DNA of 64,000 nucleotides, taken from NCBI RefSeq assembly GCF_937873925.1, contig NZ_CALNAT010000226.1, forward strand, positions 1-64,000. The letters run 5' to 3'. The stretch comes from an uncultured Proteiniphilum sp. (GTDB lineage: Bacteria; Bacteroidota; Bacteroidia; Bacteroidales; Dysgonomonadaceae). Positions within the stretch are counted from its first letter, which is position 1. Each line of letters begins with the position of its first letter. The notes below the pieces were generated by a model. It saw only the letters and a list, made by a program, of their open reading frames with translations, searched no databases and was not told the DNA's origin. The position numbers and the translations under genes were made by a program. Shown here one piece after another: positions 56,785-64,000 of this stretch.

Positions 56785-59601
56785 TCAATAGTGAACAGAG
56801 AGTTGAAGCTGCCCTGTTTTCCCTGTAAGATCGATCGTTTCATTTTCCACATCGAAAGCCTTGTGTTTTTCTCCGTTGATCTTCACTTTTTTAATTTTTT
56901 TATTCCCGGGAGTTCTTAATCTCAGCGATACCTCGGAAGCAGAACCGGCTTGATCGGGCATCGACAGAGTTACATGAACGGTTCCCTTGTCGATATCGGA
57001 ACAGATCTGATAATCGATTTTACCGAAGAGGGTAGGTGCATTGGATACGTTGATCCGTTTTCCCTGCTCTAACCACGCCCGGGGTGTAAAGTACGCGAGT
57101 TGTAATTTGTCGGGGACCCCGTTCTCGGCATCTGTTTCCGTAATCAGCATTAACCTGAGCATAAGTAAAAACCAGGTATTGTTAAAACTGGAAGGGCTCA
57201 GGTAGAATGTCCTGTAATACTCATTGGGGAAAGGTCCCACTGTATCTCCCTCTCCTGAAATAAAAGTCCCGCGCGTCATTCCATGGGCCAATTTTGCATA
57301 GAATGAAAGAACAAGCCTGTCGGGGTCGTCCATCATGGCGGTAACCCGGCTCAAATTCAGTCCGTACACATTATCTACCCCGGGTGTTTTATATCCCGGC
57401 AGGCCATCTTCCTTATAACTTCCTACCGGCAACGGATAATAATTGAAACGCACCATCCCAAGTAAAAATGCACCGTAGTCTTTGAGGTATTGATAATATC
57501 CGGGCATTAAGCCCTGATCTAACAATCCTGAGGCCGCCACATACGGGAAACAAAGATTCCAGTAAGAGCCGTATTTCGTATCGGTAATATTAGAGTAGGG
57601 CAGGGGTTTTTCTTGCGTAAACAATTCGGTAGGGATAAATACGCTGCCATCGGGGAGGGCCGTCTTGCTGTTATTCACGCCTTCCGACAAACGAGTTTTA
57701 AGTTGCCCTGCAAGGAATAAAAATTTATCACCATTTTTAGTGTCGCCTAACGATGCCTTAAAAATGTAGGCCATATCGCGCATTCCCCGCCATGCCACTG
57801 CCTGGTGATGAAGATAGACCATTTTTTCGGCAATGTCTCCGCTAAAAGATTCCGCAGTTAGAACACTATTTCCCGAATTGTTTATTTGTGTTTCAAAATC
57901 ACTCAGAAAATCGATAAACCTTGCTTTATTTTCGGATATAAAAGCAGTGTCGCGGGACATATAAAAATATTGTGAGGCATGTGAAAGGAGTTCCCCCATT
58001 TCCCATGTCCGGTAGCGTCTGAATGGACGGGAAAGTAAAATCTCATGGATGGCTTTTTGCCGTTGGATAAAACCGTACTCACCCAGCACTCTTGCGGCAT
58101 CATTCCCCTCCGGTTGATACCAGGTCTGATATATATTACCGATACTGTAGAGATAACCCATATAGAGGTTCTGAATAAGCAGATTTTTCCGGGCGTTGTT
58201 TACCTGTTCTTCCGGAATATCGAACGTTGCTCCTTTTGCCAGCTCTCCATCCCAGTAATCTTTCAATTCTTTCTTTTCTGCATTGTACAAAGCTGCGGTT
58301 ATTTCCGTTTGCGTACAATTCGCAGGATGTAACAATCTGGCGATATATAACTCGGTGTCTCCTTTACTCAAATCCAGATCGTACACAACACGGTTGCTTT
58401 CTATTAATCTTCCCCCCGGTGAAATGATCGCCCGTATCTCGTTATTCGACTTAATGATATTATTTTCCAGTGCCAACAAGTTATTATCCGAGAAATGAAA
58501 GGTCACCTTCACAGAATTGATATCGGATTCTCCTTTAGACACTTTCAGTTTTATAAAACTGACCAGTTCAGTGGTCGCAAACAGGTAATCGGAAAAAGAC
58601 TCCTGAAAGTATTTCACTCCGTCCACATCCCTGTATTGATTCTGGAGTACCGGGTAATATCCGTCTTCGAGGGACTCCTGTGCAAGACGTGCTTCGGCAA
58701 ATCCATACCGTTCATTCCCTGAGGCGCCTACAAAAATGGTGATTTTATCGCCGGAATGGACTTGCGAGACAATCTGGCTTCCATCACCTACGTGCAAGGC
58801 TGCGGGCCCAAATCCGGAAGGATTGAGCGGCCTGCCGAACGGGATATAATAAACCCCCGACTCAGTAACAGCCGTTCCCATTAATTTCAATGGAGCCAGA
58901 TAATCTTTGATATTCTCATAGGTAGGCCCTTCGGGCAAAGCCAATACTTGTTCCCCCCATACATCCATTTTTGAGTTCAGCGCTGCATTCACCCGTTGCT
59001 CATACCCTTCAAAGTGTTTTTTCTTCCCCTCAAACTGTTTGTTTTCCGGAGGCGTTCCTTCCCACTTATCGAAGAGAAGCTCATGCGCAAGATCATAAGC
59101 GACCGGATCATAAAGATTATACCCCTGCACGTCGTCGGCATTCTGTGCAGCCCTGGCTACGGAGCCGTATACCGTTGCCGGTTCCCCCTTAAATAATTTC
59201 AGATAATAGGTTTCTCCTTTTTCAAGATAAATATCATTCGGGAAAATAATTCTTTGTCTGCCTTTCTCCTTTCCCGATACGCTTCCTATGGCGATTACCT
59301 TTCCGTAAAGCCCTTCCTGTATGATGTGCGCTCCTACTGATCCGCTCAATTCTTCGTGAATCCATATATACACTTCTTTTAATCTTGAGCATTGCGCCAC
59401 AAAACTTGTTACAGGTATATTGGCGACTTCATTAAAACCGGCAAATGCGACACTGGGATTTGCAGGGGCATGAAGGACCCTTATACCGGTACATTGATCC
59501 GGTACCACTGATGGTGGTTCCTGATCCCTATTTCCTGCATGCAGGTAATTGATCCCTTGCACCCACAACAGGAAGAACAGTATTTGAGATATTCGTTTCA
59601 T
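56785..59601 (-). CDS. Secreted alpha/alpha-toroid (six-hairpin-type) protein, putative glycosidase
   Basis: The 938-residue protein has a signal peptide (to about residue 22). An N-terminal beta-sandwich (to about 460, for example VYIWIHEELSGSVGAHIIQ and DDVQGYNLYDPVAYDL) is followed by a helical barrel. The barrel begins ARKNLLIQNLYMGYLYSIGN and continues with FRRYRTWEMGELLSHASQYF, VYLHHQAVAWRGMRDMAYIF and SYWNLCFPYVAASGLLDQGL, ending in a beta domain (PDQAGSASEVSLRLRTPGNK). This arrangement is that of six-hairpin glycosidases or some polysaccharide lyases. Candidate acids are in TWEMGE and GVDNVYG. I cannot name a family. The ATG abuts the stop of the preceding GH28-like gene with no spacer. 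Confidence 0.6.
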   Translation of the reverse strand: MKRISQILFFLLWVQGINYLHAGNRDQEPPSVVPDQCTGIRVLHAPANPSVAFAGFNEVANIPVTSFVAQCSRLKEVYIWIHEELSGSVGAHIIQEGLYGKVIAIGSVSGKEKGRQRIIFPNDIYLEKGETYYLKLFKGEPATVYGSVARAAQNADDVQGYNLYDPVAYDLAHELLFDKWEGTPPENKQFEGKKKHFEGYEQRVNAALNSKMDVWGEQVLALPEGPTYENIKDYLAPLKLMGTAVTESGVYYIPFGRPLNPSGFGPAALHVGDGSQIVSQVHSGDKITIFVGASGNERYGFAEARLAQESLEDGYYPVLQNQYRDVDGVKYFQESFSDYLFATTELVSFIKLKVSKGESDINSVKVTFHFSDNNLLALENNIIKSNNEIRAIISPGGRLIESNRVVYDLDLSKGDTELYIARLLHPANCTQTEITAALYNAEKKELKDYWDGELAKGATFDIPEEQVNNARKNLLIQNLYMGYLYSIGNIYQTWYQPEGNDAARVLGEYGFIQRQKAIHEILLSRPFRRYRTWEMGELLSHASQYFYMSRDTAFISENKARFIDFLSDFETQINNSGNSVLTAESFSGDIAEKMVYLHHQAVAWRGMRDMAYIFKASLGDTKNGDKFLFLAGQLKTRLSEGVNNSKTALPDGSVFIPTELFTQEKPLPYSNITDTKYGSYWNLCFPYVAASGLLDQGLMPGYYQYLKDYGAFLLGMVRFNYYPLPVGSYKEDGLPGYKTPGVDNVYGLNLSRVTAMMDDPDRLVLSFYAKLAHGMTRGTFISGEGDTVGPFPNEYYRTFYLSPSSFNNTWFLLMLRLMLITETDAENGVPDKLQLAYFTPRAWLEQGKRINVSNAPTLFGKIDYQICSDIDKGTVHVTLSMPDQAGSASEVSLRLRTPGNKKIKKVKINGEKHKAFDVENETIDLTGKTGQLQLSVHY

Positions 59602-60858
59602 TTAATTTTTTACCAGATTCACTTCGCTTATATTCTTAGTTTCCGTTTTATCGATTGTATAAGTAATGGCGGTGGGAGCAATCCCGGTATATATTCCGTT
59701 CATAAAAACACAATTGGCTATCGGTGATTCCACCAAGATGAGGGACTTACCATCACCCATAAGATTCATCGCATAAATATGATGAATCCTCTCCTGCGCT
59801 GAAGGTTGTCCATATCCCTTGCCTCCAACCAGTAAAGTATAAGGGCTTCCCCCGTAAGGAGCGGGAGTGTCCGGTCTTGCTTTTGTTATGATTCCATTGA
59901 TATATACATGATGGATGCTTGCATTATCGCTTGCCCGGATAGCTACTCCCGTATAATTTGTCTGGCAATTGGTGATAAATATCTGTTCCGTATCATCTTC
60001 CGGTCCATTCCATTGGGTAGAAGTAATCTGATAGGAGTTTACATCGCCATGGGTATGATAAAAAGGAGCTACATCAAGACTGGAAAGCGCGATTAAATCA
60101 TCTCCGTTGATACCAGTGATATTATGTATGCTGAAATATTTACAGCCATGTCTCAAGTTAATTCCGTCTTTGTTATACACTTTCTTCTGAATCCCATTGA
60201 TAGAGATGGTTTCAGGATTTTTAAACCGGATATCGGATATCCCGGCATTCCGGGTTCTTTCAAAACTGATTGCCCATGCATGGGAATTTTCTATCGTTAT
60301 ATTTTTTAAATGGATCCCATCTACATAAGCGATCTGAATCAGATTATTCCGCCAGTCTCCCGTTTGTTTTATCCCGTTCTTTCCCGCATCACTTCCATAA
60401 CTTACCCGCCGGTTTTTTTCATTCTCAGGCGCCAGGGTTAAAGTTCTGTATGCATCACCCGTCGAACGGGGATTGTCGGCTCCCTTTAACAGTACATCTC
60501 CCTCTCCTATAATATTTATATTATAACTCCATTCCGGATGCGTAATTCCTATGCCCACGTTGTCGCTTCTGAACATATTGTCCCGGCATGAGTCGGACAA
60601 TTGAACGGTACAATTGTCAAGGATGACCGTCATATTACCGGGTAATAATATCGCCCTGTCTATTATCCAGCTATTGGAACCATTGGAATTTCCCTTTGGT
60701 ATTACTATTTTACGAGTAGTTCCCCGGGCGGCATTGACAGCAGCCTGTATGCGTTCCGTATCACTACCTGTAAAATCGTTGGGAGTAATCGTCCGGTTGG
60801 AATGCGCATTCGCCGATAAACTATACGCGATAATAAGTAGTAAAGAAAAGTATTTCAT
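59602..60858 (-). CDS. GH28-like right-handed beta-helix secreted protein
   Basis: The 418-residue protein has a signal peptide (MKYFSLLLIIAYSLSANA). The N-terminus has the pectate-lyase-superfamily start (DTERIQAAVNAARGTTRKIV). Parallel beta-helix rungs follow (NNLIQIAYVDGIHLKNITIE, YFSIHNITGINGDDLIALSS, IFITNCQTNYTGVAIRASDN). NKDGIN and GDDLIAL correspond to the NTD and DD catalytic motifs of GH28; the GHG and RIK motifs are not obvious, so the enzyme is either divergent or a member of a neighbouring beta-helix family. The stop codon directly touches the start of the next gene. Confidence 0.68.
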   Translation of the reverse strand: MKYFSLLLIIAYSLSANAHSNRTITPNDFTGSDTERIQAAVNAARGTTRKIVIPKGNSNGSNSWIIDRAILLPGNMTVILDNCTVQLSDSCRDNMFRSDNVGIGITHPEWSYNINIIGEGDVLLKGADNPRSTGDAYRTLTLAPENEKNRRVSYGSDAGKNGIKQTGDWRNNLIQIAYVDGIHLKNITIENSHAWAISFERTRNAGISDIRFKNPETISINGIQKKVYNKDGINLRHGCKYFSIHNITGINGDDLIALSSLDVAPFYHTHGDVNSYQITSTQWNGPEDDTEQIFITNCQTNYTGVAIRASDNASIHHVYINGIITKARPDTPAPYGGSPYTLLVGGKGYGQPSAQERIHHIYAMNLMGDGKSLILVESPIANCVFMNGIYTGIAPTAITYTIDKTETKNISEVNLVKN

Positions 60859-60941
60859 TTTTCAGTTCCTTTGCAGGTGTGAGAACAATTTTGACTACGT
60901 CGATTACTTCGTAATTCATGCCCGTTTCATAGGTAGTATAA

Positions 60942-62033
60942 TTATTTGTTTTTTAAACGTATAGCATTTGCTACTTGCTCAATCGCCTCGGAATGTTTTT
61001 CGAAACAGGGAGCTAATGTGGGCCTCCATATTGTTTGCATAAAACCTTTGAGCCTGTCGGCATTGATTACCTGCGAACAATATTCAACTGTTTTTTCAAA
61101 ATTGATATTATTCGAATGGTTACTCCCCGTTGGAACCTGATCAAAACCATGGGCTTCTAATTGGTCGTACAGCTTTACATACTTTTCATGCAGAGGATTA
61201 TCAAAATTCTCAAATTGAGATGCATAATACCAATTACTTTGCAGGACAGATTTCGGCATTTTTTCAAAAAAGAGGTCCGGATGATCCCATGCATAATCAG
61301 ACCAAATCCATGACCTGGCATTCTGTTTTTCTACCAGATCCACTAAGTAATAAAAATCATACCACCACAGGTCACCCTGACGGACAACCACATTCTGATG
61401 ATTTTGTTGGTGGCCTGCCGTTTCTTCATCCATGCCTAAATGAAAAAAACGGGGAGCATCAAACAGGCTGCATACTTCTTCAATTAAGTTTTTGCATACG
61501 GTATAATATTTCTCTGAAGAAATCATCCGTTGATAAGGGCCTAACCAGGCTTTGTGGCCTGTTGAAAAGTTCAGTTTGGGAATAGGTTCCAAACCCATCT
61601 CCCGGATTTTTTTCAACTCTTTTTTTAGTTCGGAGACGGACCAGGCACCTTCCACGGCGATCTCCGGGTGGCTGTCGTACTTCACTCCGTCTCCGAGGTC
61701 AATGATCACCATATTCATTCCGGCACCTACCATTTTGACTAATAACTGATCCCAAATGTTTTTGTCGAAAGTGAGGTTCGGGTGATACTTGTGGGCCCAC
61801 AGATAGGCTTCCCGACAATCGTTGCCGGTAAAAACAGTGTCCTGATAGGGTGGAGGAGTATGATCTTCCCACATATTATAGCTCAAATGGAGTAGATTGG
61901 CCCATATCAACTCACTATTGTTATTGTTGTTTTTTGTCCCCTTTTGGGCAAAGATCTGCCCGGGTATCGCTGCTACCATTCCGGCAGCGGCTACCTGTTT
62001 AATAAATTCTCTTCGATTTGTCATTTGATTCAA
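60942..62033 (-). CDS. Tat-exported GH20-like beta-hexosaminidase-type protein
   Basis: The 363-residue protein starts with a Tat signal (NRREFIKQVAAAGMVAAIPG). A TIM barrel can be followed through MVGAGMNMVIIDLGDGVKYD, MGLEPIPKLNFSTGHKAWLG and ARSWIWSDYAWDHPDLFFEK. The motif FFHLGMDEETAG (D202-E203) matches the HxGxDE catalytic signature of GH20, in which the Asp-Glu pair assists attack by the substrate 2-acetamido group. The N-terminal GH20b domain is absent and the protein is shorter than most GH20 enzymes, so an uncharacterised related family is possible. It is 6 bases after the hydrolase gene and follows the same operon. Confidence 0.68.
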   Translation of the reverse strand: MNQMTNRREFIKQVAAAGMVAAIPGQIFAQKGTKNNNNNSELIWANLLHLSYNMWEDHTPPPYQDTVFTGNDCREAYLWAHKYHPNLTFDKNIWDQLLVKMVGAGMNMVIIDLGDGVKYDSHPEIAVEGAWSVSELKKELKKIREMGLEPIPKLNFSTGHKAWLGPYQRMISSEKYYTVCKNLIEEVCSLFDAPRFFHLGMDEETAGHQQNHQNVVVRQGDLWWYDFYYLVDLVEKQNARSWIWSDYAWDHPDLFFEKMPKSVLQSNWYYASQFENFDNPLHEKYVKLYDQLEAHGFDQVPTGSNHSNNINFEKTVEYCSQVINADRLKGFMQTIWRPTLAPCFEKHSEAIEQVANAIRLKNK

Positions 62034-62039
62034 ATTGTT

Positions 62040-63053
62040 TTAAAACCGGTGATTGAACTGTTTGTCAATTAATTGATAGATCTCAGTTCTTACCTCTTGA
62101 GGAAAGTCATGGCCTGCATCGGGATAAAATACCTTCAGGTTTTCTTTTACTCCGAGGGATTCATACGCGGCAGAAGCTTTCCGGATACCTACTCTCACCC
62201 CTTCCACATCAAAATTCGTATCTTCTATCGGCGAGTTCGATATAAAAAGACGGGGTGCAATGAACGCGATTATTTCGTGGAAATTGAAGGGGATTTTGTT
62301 TTGGTCTAACTGATATTTAGTCCTGAACAGGGGCATGTATTTGTCTTGCGCCCAAGGACCCAGTTTCCCTCCATAGTTTGCGGAAGAGGGGCCGATGTCA
62401 TAATATTCGAATTGTGTCCACCCGCAGCTGGAAACAATCACTTTCAACCGGGTATCAAAAGCTGCCGCAAACAGCGCATTATGTCCCCCCAAAGAATGGC
62501 CGATGACCCCTATCCGGTCGGGATCGACCTGATCAAGGCCTTGCAATAAGTCCACACAGCGGATATGATTAAATATCCCCTTCATCGTTCCCGATTCATA
62601 CCGGTCGTTTTCAAAATCGTAATTTCTCAGATCGCCAAAACCCGGATAGTCGGGTGCGATGACTGCATATCCTCTTTCGGCCAATTCTTTTGCAATCGCC
62701 CTGTTTTCCAAACTTCCCTGCCCGTCAACTATTCCTTTACCCAGCGCTCCTGTTGAATGCAGTACAAGCATAGCCGGATGCTTACCCGATCGGTGACTTA
62801 TGGGTAAGTATAGATAAGCGGGAAGATCTTCATTCTCCGCTACAGTAAAACTGATGGTATAGCGGATATAACCTGCTGTTTTCAAACTGTCTTTATACTG
62901 TATATTCATGGGAGGCAGATCCGTGAGATCCGGTAGGGGTCCCATCGCCGCTTCCATGCTATCCCGTAAGTGATACTCATTACTCTTCCCTGAGATAGTA
63001 TGTATTCCTGCCGACAATAGTATAAGTCCTGAGACGAATAGTTTTTTTAGCAT
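62040..63053 (-). CDS. Secreted alpha/beta hydrolase, acetyl-xylan-esterase/dienelactone-hydrolase-like
   Basis: The 337-residue protein has a signal peptide (MLKKLFVSGLILLSAGIHTI). Family features are PAYLYLPISHRSGKHPAMLV, the oxyanion region LHSTGALGKG, RGYAVIAPDYPGFGD and the nucleophile elbow GVIGHSLGGHNALFAAAF. The catalytic histidine is in FYPDAGHDFPQEV, and an acid is probable near SNSPIEDTNFD. It would hydrolyse ester decorations, such as acetyl or acyl groups, on the glycan. It is 10 bases after the MurQ-like gene and 6 bases before the GH20-like gene. Confidence 0.8.
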   Translation of the reverse strand: MLKKLFVSGLILLSAGIHTISGKSNEYHLRDSMEAAMGPLPDLTDLPPMNIQYKDSLKTAGYIRYTISFTVAENEDLPAYLYLPISHRSGKHPAMLVLHSTGALGKGIVDGQGSLENRAIAKELAERGYAVIAPDYPGFGDLRNYDFENDRYESGTMKGIFNHIRCVDLLQGLDQVDPDRIGVIGHSLGGHNALFAAAFDTRLKVIVSSCGWTQFEYYDIGPSSANYGGKLGPWAQDKYMPLFRTKYQLDQNKIPFNFHEIIAFIAPRLFISNSPIEDTNFDVEGVRVGIRKASAAYESLGVKENLKVFYPDAGHDFPQEVRTEIYQLIDKQFNHRF

Positions 63054-63063
63054 AATTTTCTCA

Positions 63064-63885
63064 TCAGTGTATATTATTCTGCGCTATATAATCGACCGAT
63101 TTTTTCACATCCCCACATTGATATAAAATATCTTTTGCCTGTTCATAGTCCTTCAGATCGCTCAACAGCATAATCATCTTGACCGACCGGTCCACTACTT
63201 TATCGTTGATGAGTCGGACATTTACCATACGATTGTCTTCTACTTTTCCCAAACGAATCAGTACGGTGGTACTGATCATGTCGAACAGCATTTTTTGTGC
63301 AGTTCCACATTTTAGCGATGTGTTGCCGGTAACGAGTTCAGGCCCCAGGATCACTTCAACCGGATAGTCAGCCAAAGCGGCAACAGGAGAGCCGGGATTG
63401 TTGACAATACATCCGCAGGGAATACCCTCTTCCCTGCATTTTCGTAATCCTGCCAATACAAAAGGGGTGTCGCCGGCAGATGAAATGCCGACCACTATGT
63501 CCTTATGGGAGACATTGTACGCTTGCATTTGCCTTACTGCATCCTCCTCATCATCTTCTTTTTCCTCCAAAACCTCAAGTAACCTCTCTTCTCCACCGGC
63601 CAGAATGCAATTGATAATCCCTTTCTCAATCCCATATGTATTGGGTAATTCAACTTTGTCCAAAACCGAAAGGCGTCCGTCGTTACCTGCTCCCATGTAA
63701 AACATCCTTCCTCCTTTTTCAAGTACATCCTCAATTGCTGAAATCAATCTTGAGATCTCGGGCAATGCTTCTTTGATTACCAACGCTACTTTTTTATTTT
63801 CGTTATTAATGTTCTTTATCAGTTCATCTACCGACATTTTTTCTAAATGCCGGTATATTGACGGTTGTTCGGTGATCTTCTCCAT
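63064..63885 (-). CDS. MurQ-like N-acetylmuramic acid 6-phosphate etherase (SIS domain)
   Basis: The 273-residue cytoplasmic protein belongs to the MurQ/GCKR SIS family: FYMGAGNDGRLSVLDKVELP (residues 63-81), GISSAGDTPFVLAGL, and GPELVTGNTSLKCGTAQKML. MurQ cleaves the D-lactyl ether of MurNAc-6-phosphate. Two acidic positions believed to be catalytic appear kept (E79 and E107). However, the typical GAGTSGRLGVLDASE and GSTRMKAGT motifs are altered here to GAGNDGRLSVLDKVE and GNTSLKCGT, and the C-terminus is shorter than in MurQ (about 300). It may act on another 3-O- or 2-O-ether sugar phosphate. It is the only clearly cytoplasmic catabolic enzyme in the PUL. Confidence 0.78.
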   Translation of the reverse strand: MEKITEQPSIYRHLEKMSVDELIKNINNENKKVALVIKEALPEISRLISAIEDVLEKGGRMFYMGAGNDGRLSVLDKVELPNTYGIEKGIINCILAGGEERLLEVLEEKEDDEEDAVRQMQAYNVSHKDIVVGISSAGDTPFVLAGLRKCREEGIPCGCIVNNPGSPVAALADYPVEVILGPELVTGNTSLKCGTAQKMLFDMISTTVLIRLGKVEDNRMVNVRLINDKVVDRSVKMIMLLSDLKDYEQAKDILYQCGDVKKSVDYIAQNNIH

Positions 63886-63932
63886 ATGAAAAATATAATT
63901 AATTGATTATTTTGTATTTATATAAGACAAAG

Positions 63933-64000
63933 CTATTTTCTTTGGGTAACTGAACGGAGGAATACGCCATAGACTTTTACTCCGCTCAAATCAACATCCA
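63933..64000 (-). CDS. Possible C-terminus of the next upstream PUL gene
   Basis: On the minus strand an open frame entering from the window edge encodes DVDLSGVKVYGVFLRSVTQRK and ends at TAG (63935-63933), 48 bases before the MurQ-like start. The spacing fits a preceding gene of the same operon. Twenty-one residues are too few to name it. Confidence 0.3.
   Translation of the reverse strand, partial: DVDLSGVKVYGVFLRSVTQRK

Noticed and set aside
1..64000. CRISPR arrays, tRNA or rRNA genes, intact insertion sequences
   Set aside because: No regularly spaced repeats, cloverleaf with CCA-adjacent T-loop, rRNA motifs or transposase frames were seen by eye in the window.

Overview
The window looks like a chromosomal segment of a member of the Bacteroidales. 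Evidence for this is a SusC/SusD pair, lipoproteins with SusE-position domains (DUF4959/DUF5000-type and DUF4998-type), Tat-exported GH109, TonB-plug add-on domains, and the absence of Shine-Dalgarno-like leaders. The genus cannot be fixed from sequence alone; a Dysgonomonadaceae-like relative is plausible.

Region 1 (1-10.2 kb, + strand) holds the tail of a probable O-antigen ligase-like protein and an S26 signal-peptidase-like protein that appears to have lost its catalytic serine loop. It continues with a compact four-gene RND efflux operon: adaptor lipoprotein, RND permease, TolC-like channel and a second, different RND permease. Both permeases lack the usual Asp-Asp/Lys proton-relay set.

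Region 2 (10.2-21.2 kb, + strand) is an accessory strip, partly visibly A/T-rich. It contains a membrane-anchored TonB-plug fragment with a half-deleted tandem duplication, a 6-bladed beta-propeller lipoprotein, an MG2/TonB-plug secreted protein, a DUF4419 protein, a highly palindromic element and a small membrane protein. Then come an orphan secreted protein, a frameshifted BNR/sialidase-like gene, a broken Tat-signal gene next to a structured (possibly group II intron) fragment, and a secreted serpin fused to a carboxypeptidase-regulatory-like domain.

Region 3 (21.2-64 kb, - strand) is one very large polysaccharide utilization locus (PUL). Read in the direction of transcription, the first block (64.0 to 42.6 kb) encodes a MurQ-like etherase, an alpha/beta hydrolase, a Tat-exported GH20-like protein, a GH28-like beta-helix protein and an alpha/alpha-toroid protein. 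It goes on with a ceramidase-like lipoprotein containing an inserted beta-propeller, a TIM-barrel protein, a Tat-exported DegT-type PLP enzyme, an SGNH acetylesterase, two paralogous Ca-loop proteins (one with a DUF4861-like tail), a BNR sialidase-like protein and a phosphodiesterase-like protein. A hairpin plus T-run follows that block. The second block (42.4 to 21.2 kb) encodes SusC, SusD, two surface lipoproteins, a broken NAGPA-type phosphodiester glycosidase, a heparinase II/III-family protein, a GHL10-type lipoprotein, a second Tat-exported DegT-type enzyme, a TIM-barrel lipoprotein, a GH42-like giant protein and a GH109 enzyme. No sulfatase of the classical FGE type and no PUL regulator is visible.

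Taken together the PUL suggests import and breakdown of a complex acidic polymer that carries N-acetylated amino sugars, O-acetyl groups and uronic acids. The most unusual feature is the pair of exported, apparently catalytically complete DegT-family sugar aminotransferase homologues inside a catabolic locus. The polymer identity is inference.
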